Below are positions 39,994-47,349 of a DNA stretch of 64,000 bases, piece after piece (position 1 is the stretch's first letter; every line of letters begins with the position of its first letter). The position numbers and the translations under genes are program-made. The stretch comes from Peristeroidobacter agariperforans (lineage in GTDB: Bacteria > Pseudomonadota > Gammaproteobacteria > Steroidobacterales > Steroidobacteraceae): the NCBI RefSeq assembly GCF_004138335.1, contig NZ_RYFW01000001.1:2294001-2358000 (forward strand), read 5' to 3'. The notes below the pieces were generated by a model. That model saw only the letters and a list, made by a program, of their open reading frames with translations. It searched no databases and was not told where the DNA came from.

Positions 39994-40974
39994 GTGAAGC
40001 TCACCGTTCAAAAGAAACTCTGGCCGTTGCGCGAGCCTTTCGTCATCGCGCGCGGTTCGTACACGACCAGCGACGTCATCATCGTCGAATTGCAGGATGG
40101 GCCGCACTTGGGCCGCGGCGAAGCGGCGGGCGTCGATTATCACGGCGAAACGCCGGACTCGATGCTGGCGCAACTGGAGGCCGTTCGCAGCAAGATCGAA
40201 GCGGGTATCACGCGCGCCGAGTTGTTGAAATTGTTGCCCATCGGTGGCGCTCGCAACGCCGTGGATGCCGCGCTGTGGGACCTGGAAGCGAAGCGCACGG
40301 GGCGCCGCGCGTGGGATCTGGCGGGTGTCGGCAACACTCGCGAGATCGCGAGCGCCATGACCATCGGCATTCGTTCCATAGAAGGGTACGAGAAAGCCGC
40401 TCGCGGTCTGACGCACTATCGCTGGATCAAGGTCAAGGTGAACAAAGAGGACCCTCTGGCATGCGTCGCCGCGGTGCGCCGGGGTGCTCCGAATTCCCGT
40501 CTGATCGTCGATGCGAACCAGGCGTGGGACGTGCCGACGCTGTACTCCCTGGGCCCCAAGCTTGCGGAGTTGCGTGTGGACTTGCTGGAACAGCCGGTGA
40601 AAGTGGGGGGCGATGACGATCTCGTCGTCGGTCGCTCGCCGATTCCGGTGTGCGCAGATGAATCGATCGACACCATCGACGATCTGCCGCGCTTGAAGAG
40701 CCGCTATGAGTTCGTGAATATCAAGCTCGACAAGACCGGTGGACTGACGGCCGCGCTGGAGCTTGCAAACGCAGCCCGCGCTGAGGGCTTGCGATTGATG
40801 GTCGGCTGCATGGTCACCGGCTCTGTCGGCATGGCCCCAGGCATGGTGCTCGCGCAGTTGTGTGAAGTCGTGGATCTCGACGGTCCGCTGTTGCAGGCCG
40901 AAGATTGGGCGAATCCGATTCAGTACGACCGCACCGGTGTGATGTCCTGGCCGACACCGGCGCTGTGGGGTTAG
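39994..40974 (+). CDS. dipeptide epimerase (L-Ala-D/L-Glu epimerase type)
   Basis: A 326-residue enolase-superfamily protein of the muconate lactonizing subgroup. Catalytic lysines are in WIKVKVN (KxK) and NIKLDKTGG. Metal ligands are VDANQAW (Asp), LEQP (Glu) and CADESID (Asp). This pattern is that of dipeptide epimerases that act on L-Ala-D/L-Glu from murein recycling, though the actual dipeptide is unknown. The start is a GTG with CAGGAG upstream. A possible -10 TATCCT lies near 39949-39954. No murein hydrolase genes flank it; an amidohydrolase gene follows after 47 nt. Confidence 0.86.
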   Translation: MKLTVQKKLWPLREPFVIARGSYTTSDVIIVELQDGPHLGRGEAAGVDYHGETPDSMLAQLEAVRSKIEAGITRAELLKLLPIGGARNAVDAALWDLEAKRTGRRAWDLAGVGNTREIASAMTIGIRSIEGYEKAARGLTHYRWIKVKVNKEDPLACVAAVRRGAPNSRLIVDANQAWDVPTLYSLGPKLAELRVDLLEQPVKVGGDDDLVVGRSPIPVCADESIDTIDDLPRLKSRYEFVNIKLDKTGGLTAALELANAARAEGLRLMVGCMVTGSVGMAPGMVLAQLCEVVDLDGPLLQAEDWANPIQYDRTGVMSWPTPALWG

Positions 40975-41021
40975 CGGGGCTTCAGTAACGGCAGCTGTCA
41001 GGGCGATGGCGAGGGAGCGAA

Positions 41022-42689
41022 ATGCTGAGAAAAATAATCGACGTCGCGGTGGCCGCGCTCTTGTTGCAATCGGCGAGCGGCGTGGCGTCAGCCGCGCCCG
41101 ATGCTGTTTACTTCAATGCGAACGTGTGGACGGGCGATCCTCAGCAGCCGAAAGCTGAAGCGATCGCCATCGATGACGGCAGCATTGTCGCCGTCGGCAG
41201 CACCGCCGAGGTCCGCAAGCTCGCGGACGCAAAGACCCGCGCCATCGATCTGCAGGGTGCGTTCGTGGTGCCTGGCTTCATCGACAACCACGTGCATTTC
41301 ATCAACGGGGGTATGGCGCTCGCGCAGGTCGATCTGCGTGACGCTGCGACTCGCGCGGAGTTCACGCAGCGAATCGCGCAAGCCGCGGCGAAAACGCCGA
41401 AGGGTCAATGGGTCAAGGATGGCAATTGGGATCACGAGCTGTGGGGCGGCGAGTTGCCGACGCGCGATTGGATCGATAAGGACACGGCCACTACGCCGGT
41501 GTTCATTTCGCGCCTCGATGGCCACATGGCGCTGGCGAACTCGCTGGTGCTGAAGCTCGCGGGCATCGACGAGAAAACCCCCGATCCCGAAGGCGGCACC
41601 ATCGTTCGCGATAGGAATGGTCGGCCGACCGGCGTTCTGAAAGACAACGCGATGAACCTGGTCTCCAAGGCGATTCCGCCGCTTTCGGATCAGGAACTGG
41701 CGGCAGGGCTGGAGAGTGCAATGGAGCACGCCGTGGCTCGCGGAGTGACGCAGGTGCACGACATGGGCGGCATCGAAGACTGGCGAGTGATCGAGCTGTA
41801 TCGACGCGCCAGGGCGAGCGACAAACTGCGCCTGCGCATTTATTCCTTTGCGCCGCTGGCCGATTGGCAGAAGGCAGCCGAATACAAGAAGCGCAACGGC
41901 TCGGGCGATGCGTGGCTGCGTTGGGGCGGATTGAAGGGTTTTGTCGACGGCTCGCTCGGCTCGACCACCGCCTGGTTTCACAAGCCTTATGACGATGCAC
42001 CGAACACTACCGGCCTGACGATGGTGGATCCCGAGCAACTGCGCGCGGCGATCACGGCTGCCAACCAGGCGGGTCTGCACGTCGCAGTGCATGCGATCGG
42101 CGACCGCGCGAACGATTGGCTGCTCGACGCGTTCGAGAAAGTGGAGCAGGTTGGGCCGAAGAAGGATTGGCGCTTCCGCATCGAGCACGCTCAGCACCTC
42201 ACGCCGGCCGCCATCGAACGATTCGGGCCGCTGGGCGTGGTTCCGTCCATGCAGCCCGCACACGCGATCGACGATGGTCGCTGGGCGGAGAAGCGCATCG
42301 GTGCAGAACGGCTCAAGGGCACTTATGCGTTTCGTTCTCTGATCGGCTCCGGCGCGCATCTCACATTCGGATCCGACTGGCCGGTGGCGCCGCTCGATCC
42401 GCTGACGGGTATTTATGCGGCCGTCACGCGGCGCACGGCCGACGGCGCAAATCCGAATGGCTGGCTGCCGCAGCAGAAGATCACTGTTGCGGAGGCGCTG
42501 CGCGCATACACGGCCGAAAACGCTTGGGCAGGATTTCAGGAAGGCAAGGTCGGCGTGTTGAAGCAGGGCGCCCTGGCCGATTTTGCCGTGCTGTCGAAGG
42601 ATTTGTTTGCCGTGCCGGCGACGCAGATCATCAACGTGAAGGTCGTGCGCACCGTGGTCGGTGGGCGCGAAATGTACCTCGCGCGCTAG
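41022..42689 (+). CDS. exported amidohydrolase (YtcJ-like)
   Basis: A 555-residue metal-dependent amidohydrolase with a signal peptide (about residues 1-25). The metal-binding HxH is DNHVHFINGG in the first strand. Later motifs are MGGIEDW, HVAVHAIGDRANDW, RIEHAQHL and FGSDWPVAPLDP, in the order of the YtcJ/DUF1935-type amidohydrolase-3 family. Such enzymes hydrolyse amides or N-acyl groups. Substrate is unknown. The ATG has GGGAG upstream. It lies 47 nt after the dipeptide epimerase gene in the same direction, and its stop overlaps by 4 nt with the convergent N-formylglutamate amidohydrolase-like gene. Confidence 0.85.
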   Translation: MLRKIIDVAVAALLLQSASGVASAAPDAVYFNANVWTGDPQQPKAEAIAIDDGSIVAVGSTAEVRKLADAKTRAIDLQGAFVVPGFIDNHVHFINGGMALAQVDLRDAATRAEFTQRIAQAAAKTPKGQWVKDGNWDHELWGGELPTRDWIDKDTATTPVFISRLDGHMALANSLVLKLAGIDEKTPDPEGGTIVRDRNGRPTGVLKDNAMNLVSKAIPPLSDQELAAGLESAMEHAVARGVTQVHDMGGIEDWRVIELYRRARASDKLRLRIYSFAPLADWQKAAEYKKRNGSGDAWLRWGGLKGFVDGSLGSTTAWFHKPYDDAPNTTGLTMVDPEQLRAAITAANQAGLHVAVHAIGDRANDWLLDAFEKVEQVGPKKDWRFRIEHAQHLTPAAIERFGPLGVVPSMQPAHAIDDGRWAEKRIGAERLKGTYAFRSLIGSGAHLTFGSDWPVAPLDPLTGIYAAVTRRTADGANPNGWLPQQKITVAEALRAYTAENAWAGFQEGKVGVLKQGALADFAVLSKDLFAVPATQIINVKVVRTVVGGREMYLAR

Positions 42690-43450
42690 CTCAACTGCTC
42701 AACGGCGCGCAAGGCGTCTTCTAACTTGCGCGTCCAGGTCTCGACCCCGTCAGGATCGTCAATCAGATCGTTGCGGATCTCGATGAGCACGGCCGGATTG
42801 TCCAGCTGGTCGCCGTACACGACCAACGCATAGTCGGCATCGGCGCTCACGCCATAAGGAACATTGGCGCCGACGTTGAGCAGCGGATCCCGGCTGAGTT
42901 GAGCGATCAGGGCCTGTCCGAGTAACGCAGCTTTGTCGAACAACACGCCCGCGTGCCACGCACGGTGCTGCCCCAGGTAAACGGGCGTGAAGCTGTGGAC
43001 CGCAATCAGCACGTTGCGACGGCCGTCGGCGCTGCGCGTTTCGAGGTGCTGGCGGAGACGATCCTGAAAAGGATGAAACATCAACCGGCGACGCCGTTCC
43101 TTCTCCGCCGCATCCAGCGAGAGGTTTCCAGGAATGGCCGTGGCTTCCGAGCGCAGTGGGATGCTGTCGGCTACGTGCAGCGGACGGTTCAGATCGATCA
43201 GCAGTCTGGAATAGCCGCCGAGGAACGCCGACGCATCGAGGCGCTTCGATAAAGCACGTGTGACATCGGCCGCGCCGATGTCCCAGGCGATATGACGGGT
43301 CAGTTCTCTGTCGTCCAGTCCGAGTTTGTTGTACTCCGCTGGGATATGATTGGAGGCGTGCTCGCAGATCAGCACGAACGGCGAGCGGCCCCGCTCATTG
43401 AGGACATCAACGGCGGCGGGCCAGTCATTCGTGGCGTCTTGGAACAGCAT
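42686..43450 (-). CDS. N-formylglutamate amidohydrolase-like protein
   Basis: A 254-residue cytoplasmic hydrolase of the N-formylglutamate amidohydrolase family. Conserved segments are SPFVLICEHASNHIPAEYNKLG, RHIAWDIGAADVTRALSKRL, GGYSRLLIDLNRP, VLIAVHSFTPVYLG and the C-terminal AVLIEIRNDLI. These include the His and Glu residues expected to bind a metal. In histidine degradation such enzymes deformylate N-formylglutamate, but stand-alone homologues act on related compounds, and no hut genes are nearby. Start at 43450 (MLFQDATND); the longer frame includes a region that looks like promoter (two ACATATGCA copies at 43491-43508). Confidence 0.82.
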   Translation of the reverse strand: MLFQDATNDWPAAVDVLNERGRSPFVLICEHASNHIPAEYNKLGLDDRELTRHIAWDIGAADVTRALSKRLDASAFLGGYSRLLIDLNRPLHVADSIPLRSEATAIPGNLSLDAAEKERRRRLMFHPFQDRLRQHLETRSADGRRNVLIAVHSFTPVYLGQHRAWHAGVLFDKAALLGQALIAQLSRDPLLNVGANVPYGVSADADYALVVYGDQLDNPAVLIEIRNDLIDDPDGVETWTRKLEDALRAVEQLS

Positions 43451-43632
43451 CGATAAACCATCTCTCGAGCAACCGGGCGGCGATAGTGCCACATATGCAA
43501 CATATGCAACGCGCAATGGCTTGCGCGAGGCGCTGGCGCTGACCAAAGTAGGTGCAGCGGAAGTGTGGAATATGCGCCAATGCGTACCCCGGCAATTCTG
43601 TCCGGGAATGCGTAAGACCCCTTGGAGTCAGC

Positions 43633-44886
43633 ATGGACGAACGCGCCCTAGCCCCCGTTGTGCCTTCCGAATTCGTCGGCGCCGGCGAAAGTTCAACAGC
43701 AACCGCTGCGAAAGAAGTTGCGCTGACCCGGGCGGGGGCGTTGCGTCTGGATGCCATCGATCTGTTGCGCGGCCTGGTGATCGTGTTGATGGTGCTCGAT
43801 CATGTTCGTGATTACGTGCATGCGCCGGCAATGGTTTTCAACCCGACCGATCTGACTCAGACCAGTCCGCTGCTGTTCATGACGCGTTGGGTTACCCACC
43901 TGTGCGCGCCCACATTCGTGTTCCTTGCCGGTGTCTCGATCTTCATGCAGCGGGCCAACGGCAAAGAGCCGGCGGCGCTGAGCCGATTCCTGCTCACGCG
44001 CGGGCTGTGGTTGATCGTGCTCGAGTTCACCATCATCGGCTTCGGCTTCAATTGGGGCCCACCGCTCGCGTTCGCGCAGGTGATCTGGGCAATCGGCGCC
44101 GGCATGGTGCTGATGTCGTTGGTTGTGAGATTGCCGGCGGCCGCGGTGCTCGGCCTGGGTGGGGCGATTGTTGTCGGCCATCAGTTCGTGGCGTCGGCGA
44201 TCGACGCGGCGCAGTTGGGCGCCTGGACGCAGGCGTGGTTCCTCACCATGCAGCCGGGGCCGACCTTGTTTCTTCGCGGCTTCGTTCCCTATCCGGTGAT
44301 CCCGTGGTTCGGTGTCATGTGCCTGGGCTACGGACTCGGATTCATCTTCCGGCAGGAGCCAGAGCAGCGACGCCGCAACGTGCTGCTGCTGGCGCTGAGC
44401 TTGCTCGCCGCGTTCGTGGTCCTGCGTGCGGTCAATGGCTACGGCGATCCGGCGCCCTGGTCGGTGCAGTCGAGCGCGGTCATGACGGTGCTGTCGTTCA
44501 TCAACGTGTCGAAGTATCCACCGTCGCTAATGTATGTGCTGGTCACGCTCGGCGTCTCGATGCTGCTGTTTCTCGCCCTCGATAGATTGACGGGGCGGTT
44601 GCATAGATTCCTGCTGGCGTTCGGTCGCACCTCGTTGTTCACGTATGTGTTGCACATTTATCTGGCGCACAGCGTCGCCTTGCTGATCGGTGTGCTCGGC
44701 GGACTGTCGGTGTCGTACTACTTCGATTTTCTGTCGCGCTTCGGAGGCGCCCCGACCGGGCAGGGCTACGAGCTCCCCGTCGTCTACGCGACCTGGCTCG
44801 CCGTAGTGCTGATGCTCTATCCGCTGTCGTCGTGGTTTGCTCGTGTAAAGCGGGAGCGGCGCGACTGGTGGCTCAGTTATCTGTAA
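43633..44886 (+). CDS. DUF1624/heparan-glucosaminide acetyltransferase-like membrane protein
   Basis: A 417-residue integral membrane protein with about ten helices. After a short cytoplasmic N-terminus, LDAIDLLRGLVIVLMVLDHVRDYVHA and FLAGVSIFMQRAN match the DUF1624 (COG3503) family, which is related to heparan-alpha-glucosaminide N-acetyltransferase and other membrane acyltransferases. A conserved Arg/Asp/His set sits in helix 1 and its loop (RGLVIVLMVLDHVRDYVH). It may move acyl groups across the inner membrane, but no substrate is known. I start at the ATG at 43633 because GGAG precedes it; the frame from 43552 is longer without support. Confidence 0.78.
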   Translation: MDERALAPVVPSEFVGAGESSTATAAKEVALTRAGALRLDAIDLLRGLVIVLMVLDHVRDYVHAPAMVFNPTDLTQTSPLLFMTRWVTHLCAPTFVFLAGVSIFMQRANGKEPAALSRFLLTRGLWLIVLEFTIIGFGFNWGPPLAFAQVIWAIGAGMVLMSLVVRLPAAAVLGLGGAIVVGHQFVASAIDAAQLGAWTQAWFLTMQPGPTLFLRGFVPYPVIPWFGVMCLGYGLGFIFRQEPEQRRRNVLLLALSLLAAFVVLRAVNGYGDPAPWSVQSSAVMTVLSFINVSKYPPSLMYVLVTLGVSMLLFLALDRLTGRLHRFLLAFGRTSLFTYVLHIYLAHSVALLIGVLGGLSVSYYFDFLSRFGGAPTGQGYELPVVYATWLAVVLMLYPLSSWFARVKRERRDWWLSYL

Positions 44887-45010
44887 GGGCGTGTAACTTC
44901 TCCGTCGGCCCGCACCGACTGCGCGCCAGATACTTCGCAGGAACTCCGCGGGGCTCCACTCATTGAACTGCCAAAGGCAGAATTCAATCGATGGAGCAGA
45001 GGAGCGAGTC

Positions 45011-45376
45011 ATGCCTACTTCGAGCGGACACACCAAAGCGATTCGAGCCAAGAAGGTCATCGGCACTGCGGTGAAGGATCCGGCTGGCAGGAAGATCGGC
45101 GAGATCGAGGACGTGGTGCTGGACAAGACGTCCAACAACATCATGTTCGCCGCCGTCAGCTTCGGCGGTTTGCTCGGCGTGAATGAGAAGTACCATCCCA
45201 TTCCGTGGAGCATGTTGAAGTACGAAGAGGACGAGAGCGGCTACGTGGTGAACATCACCAAGGAACAGTTACAGGCTGCGCCGGCGGATTCGCTGTCGGA
45301 ATTGACCAAGGACGATGGCCGGGCTTATCGGGATCGAGCCTTCGACTACTACCGTTCACCCCGCTACTGGGAATAG
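45011..45376 (+). CDS. PRC-barrel domain protein
   Basis: A 121-residue protein whose N-terminal 80 residues form a PRC-barrel: IRAKKVIGTAVKDPAGRKIGEIEDVVLDKTSNNIMFAAVSFGGLLGVNEKYHPIPWSMLKY (conserved positions). The domain is found in RimM, reaction centres and many small proteins that may bind a partner or a ligand. The remainder is a polar tail with several Tyr and Arg residues. It is soluble, with no export signal. The ATG at 45011 has GGAG upstream (45001-45004). Two hairpins and a T8 run follow the gene. Function is unknown. Confidence 0.82.
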   Translation: MPTSSGHTKAIRAKKVIGTAVKDPAGRKIGEIEDVVLDKTSNNIMFAAVSFGGLLGVNEKYHPIPWSMLKYEEDESGYVVNITKEQLQAAPADSLSELTKDDGRAYRDRAFDYYRSPRYWE

Positions 45377-45441
45377 TTTTCTCCCATTCGGGTTTGCGAC
45401 CGCAAGGTCAGAAGCAGTGTAAGAGTCTGAAGGCACGATGA

Positions 45442-45509
45442 CTGACGATTGATAGCGAATCGTCAGAAGCGCGAGCGACCCCCAAGACTGAGGGTCGCTC
45501 GTTTTTTTT
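45442..45509 (+). terminator. tandem hairpins ending in an intrinsic terminator
   Basis: First hairpin: CTGACGATT (45442-45450) pairs perfectly with AATCGTCAG (45458-45466), loop of 7. Second: CGAGCGACCC (45472-45481) pairs with GGGTCGCTCG (45492-45501), loop of 10, followed by T8 (45502-45509). The second is a strong intrinsic terminator for the PRC-barrel gene. The first could be part of a small RNA or an antiterminator-like structure. Confidence 0.8.
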
Positions 45510-45525
45510 GCCTGCCGGTCTGCAA

Positions 45526-45539
45526 TGAATACGTATGCA
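45526..45539. promoter_or_regulatory. palindromic operator-like site upstream of the alpha-glucosidase
   Basis: TGAATACGTATGCA, a near-perfect palindrome around TACGTA (T-G-N-ATACGTAT-N-C-A). The identical 14-mer occurs at 47225-47238 upstream of the TonB receptor. It lies 69 nt before the alpha-glucosidase start, suitable for a LacI-type regulator. No regulator gene is in the window. Confidence 0.6.
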
Positions 45540-45607
45540 GGCTGTCGAGATCGACGGGGTGCTGAAGGTAATCTCTGCGCGTCCGAGAACAGTGGGGATG
45601 CGAGCCG

Positions 45608-47227
45608 ATGTCAGTACCGCCGTGGTGGCGTGGCGCGGTGATCTATGAGATCTATCCGCGCAGCTTCGTCGATAGCAACGGCGATGGGGTCGGCGATCTG
45701 CCAGGCATCGTCCAGCGTCTCGACTATGTCGCCGAGCTCGGGGTCGATGCGATCTGGATCGCGCCGTTCTTTCGGTCGCCGATGGCGGATTTCGGATACG
45801 ACGTGGCGGACTATCGCGCCGTCGATCCCTTGTTCGGCGCCATGGCCGATTTCGATGAGTTGCTGAGCCGGGCGCATCGCCTGGGCCTGAAGGTGATGAT
45901 CGACCAGGTGCTCAGTCACACCTCGATCGAGCACGAATGGTTTCGCGAGAGCCGGCAGAGCCGCGACAATCCCAAGGCCGATTGGTATGTGTGGGCCGAT
46001 CCCAAGCCCGATGGCACGCCGCCCAACAACTGGCTGTCGATCTTCGGCGGCGTCGCGTGGCGTTGGGAGCCGCGCCGGCGCCAGTACTACCTCCACAATT
46101 TCCTGTCGTCGCAGCCGGATCTGAATTTTCATCAGCCCGAGCTGCGCCGCGCCGTCCTGGACAACGTGCGCTTCTGGCTGGACAAGGGCGTCGATGGGCT
46201 GCGGCTCGATGCCATCAATTTTTGTTTCCACGACCGCGCGCTGCGTGACAATCCACCGAAGCCGGTGCACGAGCGCACCACGCGCGGCTTCAGCCCGGAG
46301 AATCCGTACGCCTATCAATACCATCGCTACGACAACACGCAGCCGGAGAACCTGCAATTTCTCGGCGAGCTGCGCGCCTTGCTCGATGAGTATCCGCACG
46401 CGGTGACCTTGGCGGAAATTTCCTCCGAGGATTCGATCGCGACCACCGCTGAGTACACGACCGCCGATCGCTTGCACATGGGCTACAGCTTCGAACTGTT
46501 GTCCGAAGAATATTCGGCGCGGCACATTCGATCGGTGGTCGAAGGCTTCGAAGCCAGGCTCACCGATGGCTGGCCCTGTTGGGCGTTCTCGAATCACGAC
46601 GTGCGCCGTGTAGTGACCCGCTGGGGCGGCGAGCGTCCTTCGAGGTATCTGGCGAATCAACTGATCGCGCTGTTGTGTTCGCTACGCGGCTCGGTCTGCA
46701 TGTATCAGGGCGAGGAGCTGGGATTGAGCGAAGCCAGTGTGCCATTCGAATCGTTGCGCGATCCGTACGGGATCGCGTTCTGGCCGAACTTCAAAGGGCG
46801 CGACGGTTGTCGTACGCCGATGCCATGGAACGGCGGCGAACACGCGGGCTTCAGCACGGCGCGGCCGTGGTTGCCCGTGGCGGCCGAGCATCGGAACTGC
46901 AATGTTGAAGCGCAGCTCGCCGACAGGCACTCGACATTGAACGCGACTCGCGGTTTCTTGCAATGGCGTCGTCGTCACCCGGCGCTGCGCTGGGGCGATA
47001 TCAAGTTCATCGATGTGCCCGAGCCGTTGCTGGCATTCACGCGAACCCAGGGAGATTCACGCATCTTCGCGGTTTTCAATCTGTCGCCTGAAGCGGTGCA
47101 GACCGCCGTGCAGCTACCGGCAGGGACGGAGCAAGTCGAGAGCGTTGGCGTTCTGACGGGCGAGTTGCATGACGAGCGCCTGACGTTGCCGGGGCACGGC
47201 GTCGTATTCGCTCGGGTTCCGTCATGA
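45608..47227 (+). CDS. GH13 alpha-glucosidase
   Basis: A 539-residue cytoplasmic GH13 enzyme. It begins WWRGAVIYEIYPRSFVDSNGDGVGDLPGI and has the standard regions: ADYRAVDPLFG, DQVLSHTS, GLRLDAINF (Asp nucleophile), LAEISSED (Glu acid/base) and FSNHDVRR (Asp). The sequence around the nucleophile, with FCFHDRALRDNPPKP, is like the alpha-glucosidases of subfamily GH13_23 found in Xanthomonas and Halomonas. It would hydrolyse maltose and short maltodextrins to glucose. It has no signal peptide. It is the first gene of the maltodextrin locus, and its stop codon overlaps the second operator site. Confidence 0.9.
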   Translation: MSVPPWWRGAVIYEIYPRSFVDSNGDGVGDLPGIVQRLDYVAELGVDAIWIAPFFRSPMADFGYDVADYRAVDPLFGAMADFDELLSRAHRLGLKVMIDQVLSHTSIEHEWFRESRQSRDNPKADWYVWADPKPDGTPPNNWLSIFGGVAWRWEPRRRQYYLHNFLSSQPDLNFHQPELRRAVLDNVRFWLDKGVDGLRLDAINFCFHDRALRDNPPKPVHERTTRGFSPENPYAYQYHRYDNTQPENLQFLGELRALLDEYPHAVTLAEISSEDSIATTAEYTTADRLHMGYSFELLSEEYSARHIRSVVEGFEARLTDGWPCWAFSNHDVRRVVTRWGGERPSRYLANQLIALLCSLRGSVCMYQGEELGLSEASVPFESLRDPYGIAFWPNFKGRDGCRTPMPWNGGEHAGFSTARPWLPVAAEHRNCNVEAQLADRHSTLNATRGFLQWRRRHPALRWGDIKFIDVPEPLLAFTRTQGDSRIFAVFNLSPEAVQTAVQLPAGTEQVESVGVLTGELHDERLTLPGHGVVFARVPS

Positions 47228-47238
47228 ATACGTATGCA
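47225..47238. promoter_or_regulatory. second identical palindromic operator-like site upstream of the TonB receptor
   Basis: TGAATACGTATGCA, the same 14 bases as 45526-45539. The first three bases are the stop codon of the alpha-glucosidase gene. It lies 112 nt before the chosen receptor start. Two exact copies of a palindrome in one locus strongly suggest a shared regulator. Confidence 0.6.
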
Positions 47239-47349
47239 TAGCGTTGTTCCGCAGTAGTCGCGGACCTACGATCGCAAAAAATGACCAGCACCTTGGCGAG
47301 CAGGATTATTTCAAGCCGGCGCGCCGGCAGAAACATGGGGGAATGTAAA

